Of a stretch of 6,042 nucleotides of DNA, positions 1 to 6,005 are shown one piece after another. Origin of the DNA: Ignavibacteriales bacterium (GTDB taxonomy: Bacteria; Bacteroidota; Ignavibacteria; UBA10030); NCBI GenBank assembly GCA_016207365.1, contig JACQPU010000035.1, positions 1-6,042 of the forward strand, written 5' to 3'. The notes beneath the pieces are model-generated. The model did not search any database. It was not told where the DNA came from and saw only the letters and a program-made list of their open reading frames with translations. Every line of letters begins with the position of its first letter. Position 1 is the stretch's first letter. The position numbers were made by a program, and so were the translations under genes.

Positions 1-5
1 CCACG

Positions 6-50
6 CCTGCCTGGCCCGCCAGAAAACATGACGGGTAACCGGCAGGCAGG
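6..50. repeat. Inverted repeat upstream of mdh
   Basis: Positions 6-13 (CCTGCCTG) are the exact reverse complement of 43-50 (CAGGCAGG), giving an 8 bp stem around a 29 nt loop. It ends 15 bases before the mdh ribosome binding site. No T tract follows on either strand, so it is not a standard intrinsic terminator. It could be the weak end of a gene lying left of the window, a leader structure of mdh, or chance in GC-rich sequence. Only the complementarity is directly seen. Confidence 0.25.
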
Positions 51-65
51 TTCGGAACCATCTCC

Positions 66-70
66 GGAGG
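66..70 (+). promoter_or_regulatory. Shine-Dalgarno site that fixes the mdh start
   Basis: GGAGG at 66-70 lies 8 bases before the ATG at 79, an ideal spacing. This decides the start. The same frame stays open upstream to an ATG at 28, but the extra 17 residues have no family counterpart and that ATG has no ribosome binding site. The ATG at 79 begins MKITVIGAG, the usual first strand of the Rossmann fold. Confidence 0.8.
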
Positions 71-78
71 AACTCCCC

Positions 79-1002
79 ATGAAAATCACAGTCATTGGCG
101 CGGGGCATGTCGGTGCCACGGCAGCTCAGCGTATTGCAGAAAAGGAACTGGCAAACGAAGTGGTGTTGGTGGATGTGGTCGAAGGATTGCCTCAGGGCAA
201 GGGGCTCGATATATACGAGTCGGCTCCGATCGAGCGGTTCGACGCAAAGGTCATCGGCACGAATTCCTACGACCAGACGTCGAACTCAGATATTATTCTG
301 ATCACGGCCGGCATAGCCCGCAAGCCGGGCATGAGCCGGGACGATCTCCAGGCCACGAATGCCAACATTGTCAAGACAGTCACAGAGCAAGCGGTCGCAA
401 AATCCCCCCGCGCGATCATCATCGTCGTCTCCAATCCGCTCGACGTGATGACGTACGTGGCCAAGAAGGTGAGCGGATTCGAACGTCATCGGGTACTCGG
501 CATGGCTGGTGTTCTCGATTCGGCACGGTTTCGCACTTTCATCGCCATGGAGTTGAACGTTTCGGTTGAGGACGTGACCGCGTTCGTCCTAGGAGGACAC
601 GGTGATTCCATGGTTCCCCTCCCTCGTTACTCCACTGTGGCAGGCATTCCTCTTCCGGATCTGATGGACAAAGCGACGATTGACCGCCTGGTCAAGCGGA
701 CGCGGGACGGAGGGATTGAAATCGTGAATTATCTCAAGACCGGAAGCGCGTATTATGCCCCGTCATCCGCGGCCATTGAGATGATCGAATCGATTGTTCG
801 CGACAAGAGGCGCATTTTGCCGTGCGCGGCGTGGCTCGAGGGCGAATACGGGCTGAACGACGTCTATTGCGGCGTGCCTGTAAAACTCAGCCGGGACGGC
901 ATGGAGGAAATCATTCAGATCAAGCTCACCCCCGAAGAACAGGCTGCTTTAAACAAATCGGCCGATGACGTCAGGGCTAATATTGCAAAACTCAACATCT
1001 GA
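79..1002 (+). CDS. mdh: Malate dehydrogenase, NAD-dependent (LDH-like type)
   Basis: Cytoplasmic enzyme of 307 residues that interconverts malate and oxaloacetate with NAD(H) in the TCA cycle, oxidative or reductive. The N-terminal Rossmann domain shows the dinucleotide motif GAGHVG at residues 7-12, and Asp32 at the end of the second strand, which favours NAD over NADP. The active-site loop has Arg81 and Arg87 (ARKPGMSR); arginine at 81, where lactate dehydrogenases carry glutamine, marks malate specificity. VSNPLD at 118-122 is followed by Asp147 and Arg150 (GVLDSARF) and by catalytic His174 in GGHGDSMVP. Length and motifs match the roughly 310-residue malate dehydrogenases of green sulfur bacteria and relatives. 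The start at 79 is set by GGAGG 8 bases upstream. No partner gene is visible on the left, and a hairpin follows the stop. Family assignment is secure; reaction direction in this organism is not known. Confidence 0.97.
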   Translation: MKITVIGAGHVGATAAQRIAEKELANEVVLVDVVEGLPQGKGLDIYESAPIERFDAKVIGTNSYDQTSNSDIILITAGIARKPGMSRDDLQATNANIVKTVTEQAVAKSPRAIIIVVSNPLDVMTYVAKKVSGFERHRVLGMAGVLDSARFRTFIAMELNVSVEDVTAFVLGGHGDSMVPLPRYSTVAGIPLPDLMDKATIDRLVKRTRDGGIEIVNYLKTGSAYYAPSSAAIEMIESIVRDKRRILPCAAWLEGEYGLNDVYCGVPVKLSRDGMEEIIQIKLTPEEQAALNKSADDVRANIAKLNI

Positions 1003-1030
1003 GAATCGTTCTCGACGTTGTTTCGTGAAA

Positions 1031-1066
1031 AGAGCCGGGAGATGCCTTCCGGCTCTGCTGTTTATT
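1031..1066 (+). terminator. Probable intrinsic terminator of mdh
   Basis: A perfect 8 bp stem, AGAGCCGG at 1031-1038 with CCGGCTCT at 1049-1056, encloses a 10 nt loop. It starts 28 bases after the mdh stop. The tail GCTGTTTATT is only moderately T-rich, so termination may be partial. Position and symmetry support the call; efficiency is inferred to be modest. Confidence 0.6.
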
Positions 1067-1089
1067 CATGGGGGTCACTAAGGAACCTG

Positions 1090-1118
1090 TTGCTTCTCAC
1101 ATTCCCATTTCTTAAACT
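1090..1118 (+). promoter_or_regulatory. Candidate promoter for the lipoprotein gene
   Basis: TTGCTT at 1090-1095 and TAAACT at 1113-1118 are separated by 17 bases, the optimal sigma-70-type spacing, and lie 41 bases before the ATG. The matches are weak (3 of 6 and 4 of 6), so this is a suggestion supported mainly by its place between the mdh hairpin and the next gene in a locally AT-rich stretch. Confidence 0.25.
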
Positions 1119-1146
1119 AATCGATCATTCGCCATGCCATTTAACC

Positions 1147-1154
1147 AAAGGAGG
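1147..1154 (+). promoter_or_regulatory. Shine-Dalgarno site that fixes the lipoprotein start
   Basis: AAAGGAGG at 1147-1154 sits 4 bases before the ATG at 1159. It rules out the longer in-frame reading from a TTG at 1018, which would add 47 residues, run through the mdh terminator hairpin and bury the lipoprotein signal peptide. Confidence 0.75.
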
Positions 1155-1158
1155 CATC

Positions 1159-1938
1159 ATGAAGTACGGAGCCAAGCTGTTGTTGCTCTTCGTTGCCGTC
1201 GGAGCGCTGTTCTCGGTGTCCGGCTGCAAGAAATCGACCAGTCCGGAGGAGGCTGAAAAGGTTATCGGCGATCTCTTTCCGCTTATCTCGGCACATAAGT
1301 TCACGTTCAATGGATTCATTCGCCACGCCGTCAACGACACAAACATCACTGCCACCGGTGCTTTTTATACGGGGATCATGACAGTTCTCCCGGCCGCTCC
1401 ACCGCTTCCGCCCAACGTTCCTAATATCGCAGGAACCACATTCTTTATTTCCGATTCATCCTTTGTGAATCCTTCTCCCGCGACCTGGGTTGTCAGCGGC
1501 TTCTATGTGAAGCGTGCTTCCACAACGTCGGGTGATATCATGTTCCTTACGAATGCGGGGCGTTTTTACAGGCAGACCGGCGTAGCCCGTGTCGACTCGC
1601 TGAAGTGGATTTTGCTCGTGAGACAGGATGCGACCGTCGGTCAATCCTGGGTGGCGTTTGACAGCACCTACACATCGTCCACAGTCGGTACTGCCCGATT
1701 GAAGATTGACTGTGTGTTTGATGCCCGAGCAAACATTACGGTGAACAGCCAGACATACTTTGCTTACAAACTCACTGCCAACAGATCTGTCTATGTCGGA
1801 GGCTCGACCACGCCGGTCAGCCAGGGCGCAACGGCAACGATCTGGCTTGTTCCCGATCTCGGCATTGTGAAGTTTATTTTCAATTCCGATGGTGAAACTC
1901 CCGGATTCGATCGCAATCTGCTGAGTAAGAACTTCTGA
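1159..1938 (+). CDS. Lipoprotein of unknown function
   Basis: A 259-residue predicted lipoprotein I cannot assign to a named family. Residues 1-22 are a typical lipoprotein signal: Lys2 and Lys6, a hydrophobic core (LLLLFVAVGALF), then the lipobox VSGC with Cys23 as the expected lipidation site. Mature residues 24-26 (KKS) contain no Asp at +2. The rest is rich in Ser, Thr, aromatic and alternating hydrophobic residues, which suggests mostly beta structure, with a proline-rich stretch near residues 77-89 (PAAPPLPPNVP). The C-terminal WLVPDLGIVKFIF (about 229-241) resembles the 'WLvpGiGiVK' ending I associate with beta-rich lipoproteins of this phylum; that is an impression, not a search result. 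It lies between mdh and a TonB-dependent receptor on the same strand, with its own strong ribosome binding site and a hairpin after the stop. A role as a surface partner of the receptor is possible but unproven. The coding and lipidation calls are firm. Confidence 0.85.
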   Translation: MKYGAKLLLLFVAVGALFSVSGCKKSTSPEEAEKVIGDLFPLISAHKFTFNGFIRHAVNDTNITATGAFYTGIMTVLPAAPPLPPNVPNIAGTTFFISDSSFVNPSPATWVVSGFYVKRASTTSGDIMFLTNAGRFYRQTGVARVDSLKWILLVRQDATVGQSWVAFDSTYTSSTVGTARLKIDCVFDARANITVNSQTYFAYKLTANRSVYVGGSTTPVSQGATATIWLVPDLGIVKFIFNSDGETPGFDRNLLSKNF

Positions 1939-1963
1939 CGTTCCCCACAGTTCCAATGACCTG

Positions 1964-1992
1964 CAAGCCCCGACCGATCGTGCCGGGGCTTG
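1964..1992 (+). terminator. Hairpin terminator after the lipoprotein gene
   Basis: CAAGCCCCG at 1964-1972 pairs perfectly with CGGGGCTTG at 1984-1992, a 9 bp stem with an 11 nt loop, 25 bases after the stop. What follows is TTGACTCT rather than a T run, so it may act weakly or mark an mRNA 3' end. No clear promoter is seen between it and the next gene, so read-through into the receptor gene is plausible. Confidence 0.55.
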
Positions 1993-2015
1993 TTGACTCT
2001 CTGACCAGGGCAAGA

Positions 2016-2038
2016 GCCGGGTTTCACCGGCAGGAGGT
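2016..2038 (+). promoter_or_regulatory. Hairpin abutting the receptor's Shine-Dalgarno site
   Basis: GCCGG at 2016-2020 can pair with CCGGC at 2027-2031 around a 6 nt loop, and AGGAGGT (2032-2038) begins at the very next base. The ribosome binding site is unusual because it touches the ATG at 2039 with only one base between the AGGAGG core and the start. The in-frame GTG at 2048 is 10 bases from the core. Both the initiation codon and ribosome access could be affected. The pairing is seen directly; any regulatory effect is inferred. Confidence 0.35.
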
Positions 2039-4345
2039 ATGAACTCTGTGAATTTCCGCGTCCGTCGTTTCCGTCTGCTTCCCCTCCCCATTCTTTTTTT
2101 CTTCTCCGTCGCCATCGGGCAATCCAGCTCCAACGGGGCCGTCTCCGGTGTCGTTAAGGACGATGAGAATCGCCAAGGCGTCCCCTTTGTCAATATCGTC
2201 CTCAAAGGCACCCAGCTTGGGGCTGCATCCGACGAGAACGGCCGGTATATCATTCGGGGTATTCCCCCGGGCGAATACACGTTGGTTGTTTCAGCCGTGG
2301 GATTCCGCACCAACGAGGCCAGGCTTCGCGTTGAACCAGGTTCCACGGTCATCCGCGACTTCTTTCTTGCGCACTCCATGGTGGAGCTCACAGAAGTCCT
2401 CGTTTACGGAGCGTCGCTTCGGCGGGAACGACTCACTGAAGCGCCTGCGTCTGTAACCATCATTGAAGCCGATGATATTGCACGTAATGCGTCCCATGGT
2501 CAGCTTCCCAAGCTTCTTGAAGCCGAGCCAGGGATCGACATGGTGCAGAGCGGATTGTACGATTTCAATGTGAACACCCGGGGATTCAACAGCTCGCTGA
2601 ACCGTCGTTTGCTTGTGCTTCTCGATGGACGTGACCTCGGGACGGCGTTCCTCGGTGCCACGGAATGGAACGGGTTAACAATTCCTCTTGAAGAGCTCGG
2701 CCGCATCGAGCTCGTCCGGGGACCCGGTTCCGCACTCTACGGCGCAAATGCATACAATGGCGTCATGAATATCACGTCAATTCCTCCGCGCGCTTCGCGC
2801 GGAACAAGGGTGCTCCTTGGCGCTGGGGAGCTAAGTATGATCCGTGGGGATGTCCGTCACGCAGACGCTATAGGACAGTGGAGCTATCGGATCAATATTG
2901 GAGGCATTTCCGGCAAGACGTTCAGTCGCGTCAGAACAAACCGGAATTTTGAATACTTCGGATTTAATCCTGTCCTCAACGACGAAGTGAAAGACCTGAA
3001 CACGGATCCGGTTCGTAACGTATACGCCTCGGCGAGGGTGGATTACGATTACGAAGGAGGCGCGGTTTCCACGCTTGAGGGTGGCGTGGCCCAGGTGGAG
3101 AACGAGGTAATCGTCACCGGGATTGGTCGCGTGCAGGTCAGAAAAGCCAGTAGACCATGGGCCAGGGTGAGCTACACCGGACATGGGTTCAGTTTTGTCG
3201 GGTGGACAAGTGCCCGCGTCAATCTAGAGCCCGAGGTGTCACTTTCAACAGGACTTGATCTCTACCAGGATGCATTGATTACACAGGGAGAGGCACAATA
3301 TAGCTTCACCCTTCTGGACAAGACATTGATGGCAGTCGTGGGCGTCTCACATCGGCTTGTTGACATCGGCACCAAAGGAACGCTGATGCTCGACACGCGG
3401 CACGACAACATGAGCGGAGTCTATAGCCAATTGGAGTACAGAATCTCTGACGATCTTAAGGCTCTGGTGGCCGCACGTTGGGACCGCAGTACGTTGCATG
3501 AGAATCAATTCTCACCCAAAGCAGCCATTGTTTGGTCATTTCTCCAGGGACATGCCGTTCGAGCAACCTTCAACAAGGCCTTCCAATCGCCGAATTATTC
3601 CGAGCTATTTCTTCTCGTGAAGCATCCGTTCCGCTCCCTCGCCTACTACGGAAACATGGTGGAAAATCCCCCAGGGCTTACTGGTTTCGTAGGCGGCGTC
3701 AAGCCTGGTGCAAGCAAAGATATGACCGTTGAGAAGATCACGAGCTACGAGATCGGTTACAAGGGTGTATTTGCAAATTCCCTCTTCCTGACGATGGATG
3801 CCTATTACAGCGAACTGAGTGACTTCGTGACGGATCTTGCGGTCGGGGTGAATCCGAGATTCCCGGCTCAGGGAATCTATCCGGGTGATCCGCTTTCACC
3901 GCGGACGATCTGGTCCTATGTAAATGCAGGACGAGTGTTGGAAGCGGGCTTAGAGGTGGGAATGAACTACTATCTGAGTGATATGTGGCTTTTCCGCGGA
4001 AACGTTACGTGGTATTCGTTTGAAGTCGTTGAAAAGAACGACAACGACGTCCTGATCCCAAATTCTCCGAATTACAGGCTCGGTGGAGGGGTCACATATT
4101 CCCACGAAAGAGGCGATGTGAACGCTTCGATTAAGTATGTGCCTCCTTTCGACTGGGCAGCAGGAATCTATCGTGGGCCAATTCCTGCTTACACAATTGT
4201 CGACCTGAGTAGTGCCTACCGTGTGACAGACAATATGACGTTAACGGTGGCCGTCTCAAACATTCTCGATCGTCAGCATTATCAAATCTTCGGAGGTTCT
4301 TACCTTGGCCGCAGAGCGACTGTCACTGCGGCATACACTTTCTAA
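2039..4345 (+). CDS. TonB-dependent outer-membrane receptor with carboxypeptidase-regulatory-like domain
   Basis: A 768-residue outer-membrane transporter powered through TonB-ExbB-ExbD. Residues 1-27 form a signal peptide (basic RVRRFR, core LLPLPILFFFSV, likely cut AIG|Q). Residues about 33-110 are a carboxypeptidase-regulatory-like beta-sandwich (GVPFVNIVLKGT, DENGRYIIRGIPPGEYTLVV). A TonB-box-like ELTEVLVYG lies at 116-124. The plug spans about 132-248 and contains LLDGRDLG and the hallmark ELGRIELVRGPGSALYGANA at about 219-238. The beta-barrel runs to the end, with a receptor-type C-terminal region (NILDRQHYQIFGGS) and a final Phe, the usual signal for barrel assembly. Length is normal and I see no frameshift. 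The start may be the in-frame GTG at 2048 rather than the ATG at 2039, because AGGAGG almost touches the ATG; the signal peptide survives either way. The substrate cannot be told from sequence: iron chelate, cobalamin or another ligand are all possible. No transport or TonB gene is adjacent; a lipoprotein gene lies just upstream. Confidence 0.95.
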   Translation: MNSVNFRVRRFRLLPLPILFFFSVAIGQSSSNGAVSGVVKDDENRQGVPFVNIVLKGTQLGAASDENGRYIIRGIPPGEYTLVVSAVGFRTNEARLRVEPGSTVIRDFFLAHSMVELTEVLVYGASLRRERLTEAPASVTIIEADDIARNASHGQLPKLLEAEPGIDMVQSGLYDFNVNTRGFNSSLNRRLLVLLDGRDLGTAFLGATEWNGLTIPLEELGRIELVRGPGSALYGANAYNGVMNITSIPPRASRGTRVLLGAGELSMIRGDVRHADAIGQWSYRINIGGISGKTFSRVRTNRNFEYFGFNPVLNDEVKDLNTDPVRNVYASARVDYDYEGGAVSTLEGGVAQVENEVIVTGIGRVQVRKASRPWARVSYTGHGFSFVGWTSARVNLEPEVSLSTGLDLYQDALITQGEAQYSFTLLDKTLMAVVGVSHRLVDIGTKGTLMLDTRHDNMSGVYSQLEYRISDDLKALVAARWDRSTLHENQFSPKAAIVWSFLQGHAVRATFNKAFQSPNYSELFLLVKHPFRSLAYYGNMVENPPGLTGFVGGVKPGASKDMTVEKITSYEIGYKGVFANSLFLTMDAYYSELSDFVTDLAVGVNPRFPAQGIYPGDPLSPRTIWSYVNAGRVLEAGLEVGMNYYLSDMWLFRGNVTWYSFEVVEKNDNDVLIPNSPNYRLGGGVTYSHERGDVNASIKYVPPFDWAAGIYRGPIPAYTIVDLSSAYRVTDNMTLTVAVSNILDRQHYQIFGGSYLGRRATVTAAYTF

Positions 4346-4364
4346 TGCGGCCCCAATCGCGCAG

Positions 4365-4398
4365 GAGCCCGCGACAGAAATGCCGCGGGCTCTTTTTT
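4365..4398 (+). terminator. Strong intrinsic terminator of the receptor gene
   Basis: GAGCCCGCG at 4365-4373 pairs perfectly with CGCGGGCTC at 4384-4392 (9 bp stem, 10 nt loop), followed at once by six T at 4393-4398. It starts 20 bases after the receptor stop. This is a textbook Rho-independent terminator for the plus strand. It lies in the 73-base gap between convergent genes but has no T tract in the minus direction, so it is less likely to serve the anti-sigma gene. Confidence 0.9.
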
Positions 4399-4418
4399 GG
4401 AACAATCCCTTCCCTTCT

Positions 4419-4895
4419 TTACCGCAATCGCTTCAAATTAATCATCATTTCCACGGTTGTACCATTTGCCGACGGCCTGATTTCCACGCGGTCCATCATG
4501 GATCTGATCAGGAAAATTCCCCGTCCGCTCTCCTTGAGGAGATTTTGCTCGTCAATTGGATTCGGAATGCTGGCGGGATCGAATCCATTCCCCTGATCGG
4601 TGACGGTCACGACAACACTGTCCGCGTTGAGCAAGCAGACGACACACGCCTTCTTGTGCAGATCCGATTTGTTGCCGTGGACAACGGCATTGTTGACGGC
4701 CTCAGTCGCGGAGACGAAAAGACGGTAAAACGTGCCGTCGTCGAGCCGGGCAACCTTGTTCACTTCCTTGAAGAAGTCCTCCACCTTTCCGATCTCATTC
4801 GGCGTCCTGATGCACACCATCTCGAACATCGTTCGGCGATGTCCGTTCACAGATTCAATCCGCTTAACGACCTTTGAGATCCGTTTTTTTGCCAT
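4419..4895 (-). CDS. RsbW/SpoIIAB-type ATP-binding anti-sigma-like protein
   Basis: A 158-residue cytoplasmic protein with a GHKL (HATPase_c_2) ATP-binding fold. Members are serine kinases/anti-sigma factors that bind a sigma factor or phosphorylate a STAS-domain antagonist. Visible motifs: N box ATEAVNNAVVHGN at 63-75 (Glu65, Asn69, His73), G1 box TDQGNGFDP at 99-107, an ATP lid at about 108-123, G2 box SGRGIFLIRSMMD at 123-135, and NGTT at 144-147. The domain normally begins near MVCIRTPNE (residue 26). The first 22-25 residues are an added, strongly basic segment (K3, K4, R5, K8, K11, R12, R20, R21). ATG at 4895 is the only standard start after an in-frame TGA at 4926-4928, unless ATG at 4829 or 4820 is used. 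None has a good ribosome binding site; the nearest purine run, AAAGGA, is 19 bases before 4895. No sigma factor, PP2C phosphatase or STAS gene is in view, so its target is unknown. Which of anti-sigma factor or general kinase it is remains open. Confidence 0.88.
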   Translation of the reverse strand: MAKKRISKVVKRIESVNGHRRTMFEMVCIRTPNEIGKVEDFFKEVNKVARLDDGTFYRLFVSATEAVNNAVVHGNKSDLHKKACVVCLLNADSVVVTVTDQGNGFDPASIPNPIDEQNLLKESGRGIFLIRSMMDRVEIRPSANGTTVEMMINLKRLR

Positions 4896-5048
4896 GACGC
4901 AATATGCTTGCCGATCCTTTGAGATTCAACATTTCTTTTTGCGCATATACCTTTTTGGTTTCCTTGCCGACCCGTCAGAAGTGACGGTGGGCACGTCGAG
5001 CTCCGTAAACGACGACCCGGCGTTCAAAACCCTCCATTCATCGTTCAT
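4896..5048 (-). other. Intergenic region with hairpin and 40-codon open frame
   Basis: This 153-base gap lies between two minus-strand genes. Read on the minus strand, an ATG at 5048-5046 follows directly after the nucleoside hydrolase stop, in the same frame, and stays open for 40 codons to a TGA at 4928-4926. The peptide begins MNDEWRVLN and ends in the very basic KPKRYMRKKKC. No ribosome binding site at good spacing precedes it, and I recognise no family. Within it, CCGTCA (4972-4977) and TGACGG (4982-4987) form a 6 bp stem with a 4 nt loop and no T tract. No clear promoter for the anti-sigma gene is seen, so the two genes may be co-transcribed. The small frame could be real, or chance. 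Confidence 0.3.
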
Positions 5049-6005
5049 TCAACGCCGTTCATCCCACACCCGGTCGCGAAACATCTTGAGGATTCTTTTG
5101 TGCCTGACGCCAAGGGCAATGGCGACAAAGGTTCCGCGCGATCCAACCCAGCGGAAATCTGCTACGGACATGCCTCGGGTGAGCACTCCCTGCGTTTCAA
5201 CATGAACTTCGGCCCGACGCCATTCAAACAACGACGGATCGCAAGCCGCCGCCACAGCCACCGGGTCGTGAAGAAAACCACCGAAAAAGCCGGCCGCGCG
5301 TTTATGATAGGTCATGTATGACTTCGTGCATCGCACAAGGAATTGTGAAAGCGGGCTCGGATACCTGACAGACATTTGTTTGACATCGCGCCATTCAAGC
5401 CTTACAGTTTCAGTAGCATCAAGGGGAACAATACGGACGGGGAGGCCGCTTGTCAGAACCTCTTCTGCTGCCTCAGGATCAACAAAGTAGTTGAACTCTG
5501 CAACTGGACCGGTATTGCCCGGAACCCTAAAGGCCCCTCCCATCGAAACGATGTGACGGGCTTTCTGCAAGGTGTGCGGATCTTTTCGCCATGCTTTTGC
5601 CAGGTTGGTCAAGGGCCCCAAGGCAACGATGGTGAGCTTCTTTCCGAAGCGATTGCAGGAATCCAGGATCACATCAGTGGCCCTGCGGCGCGTTGCTTCC
5701 GAAAGCCCGGAAACACGATGGTGTCCACGAACGTCACCAAGACCATCGCGTCCGTGCACTTCCGGAGCCGTGACGAGTGCACGCCTGAGAGGCTTCGCAG
5801 CCCCTTCGGCAACGATGGGAATTCGTTTCGGTTGCAGCAGGCTCAACACCTTGAGCACATTGCGAGTGCATTTGCGCACTTCGACGTTCCCAGAAACCGT
5901 GGTAATGGCCTCCACGGTGATTTCAGGGGAGCGCAAAGCAAAAACGAGTGCCAGGGCGTCATCGACCCCAGCGTCCGTGTCTATGAGAACGCGAGGTTTA
6001 TTAAT
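5049..6005 (-). CDS. Inosine-uridine preferring nucleoside hydrolase family protein, start codon unclear
   Basis: A cytoplasmic enzyme family that cleaves the N-glycosidic bond of ribonucleosides to free base and ribose for salvage. Read from an ATT at 6005 it has 318 residues, the usual family length. Visible motifs in this numbering: calcium/ribose-binding DTDAGVDDA (Asp9, Asp11, Asp15, Asp16), TTVSGN with Asn40, HGRDGLGD at 84-91, ALGPLTNLA at about 128-136, MGGAF at 155-159, AEFNYFVDPEAA from 169 (Asn172, Asp176), and LHDPVAVAAA with His246 and Asp247. All expected metal and catalytic residues are present. The oddity is the start: no ATG, GTG or TTG occurs between the in-frame TAA at 6036-6038 and the aspartate motif. 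The first standard codon, TTG at 5936, would delete that motif. ATT at 6003-6005 gives MNKPRVLIDTDAG, a natural-looking N-terminus, but has no ribosome binding site and lies in a heptanucleotide array. It may use a rare start, be silenced, or be a recent pseudogene. Base specificity is not predictable here. Confidence 0.85.
   Translation of the reverse strand: MNKPRVLIDTDAGVDDALALVFALRSPEITVEAITTVSGNVEVRKCTRNVLKVLSLLQPKRIPIVAEGAAKPLRRALVTAPEVHGRDGLGDVRGHHRVSGLSEATRRRATDVILDSCNRFGKKLTIVALGPLTNLAKAWRKDPHTLQKARHIVSMGGAFRVPGNTGPVAEFNYFVDPEAAEEVLTSGLPVRIVPLDATETVRLEWRDVKQMSVRYPSPLSQFLVRCTKSYMTYHKRAAGFFGGFLHDPVAVAAACDPSLFEWRRAEVHVETQGVLTRGMSVADFRWVGSRGTFVAIALGVRHKRILKMFRDRVWDERR

Noticed and set aside
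28..78. N-terminal extension of malate dehydrogenase from ATG at 28
   Set aside because: The 17 extra residues match nothing expected in the family, and the good ribosome binding site at 66-70 lies inside them, serving ATG 79.
1018..1158. N-terminal extension of the lipoprotein from TTG at 1018
   Set aside because: It would translate through the mdh terminator and displace the lipoprotein signal; AAAGGAGG at 1147-1154 clearly serves ATG 1159.
1456..2391. Long minus-strand open frame of 311 codons opposite the lipoprotein and receptor genes
   Set aside because: It is antisense to two clear genes, runs across the terminator and intergenic region, has no recognisable motif, and its composition (many Arg, Ser, Pro) is typical of a shadow frame.
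4305..4877. Plus-strand open frame of 190 codons opposite the anti-sigma gene
   Set aside because: It starts inside the receptor's 3' end in another frame, passes through a strong terminator, and mirrors the RsbW-like gene, whose motifs are unmistakable.
4884..4890. Seven-A run (minus strand) in codons 2-4 of the anti-sigma gene as a programmed frameshift site
   Set aside because: The downstream zero frame encodes the complete protein, so no frameshift is needed; GCA AAA AAA near a start is common.
4907..4970. 8 bp direct repeat CTTGCCGA at 4907-4914 and 4963-4970
   Set aside because: Two short copies 56 bases apart are expected by chance and show no link to a promoter or binding site.
5041..5070. 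Repeated ATGAACG/ATGAATG-like words on the minus strand at the nucleoside hydrolase stop
   Set aside because: The copies are few, imperfect and partly coding; they do not match the KTAWTGG array unit.
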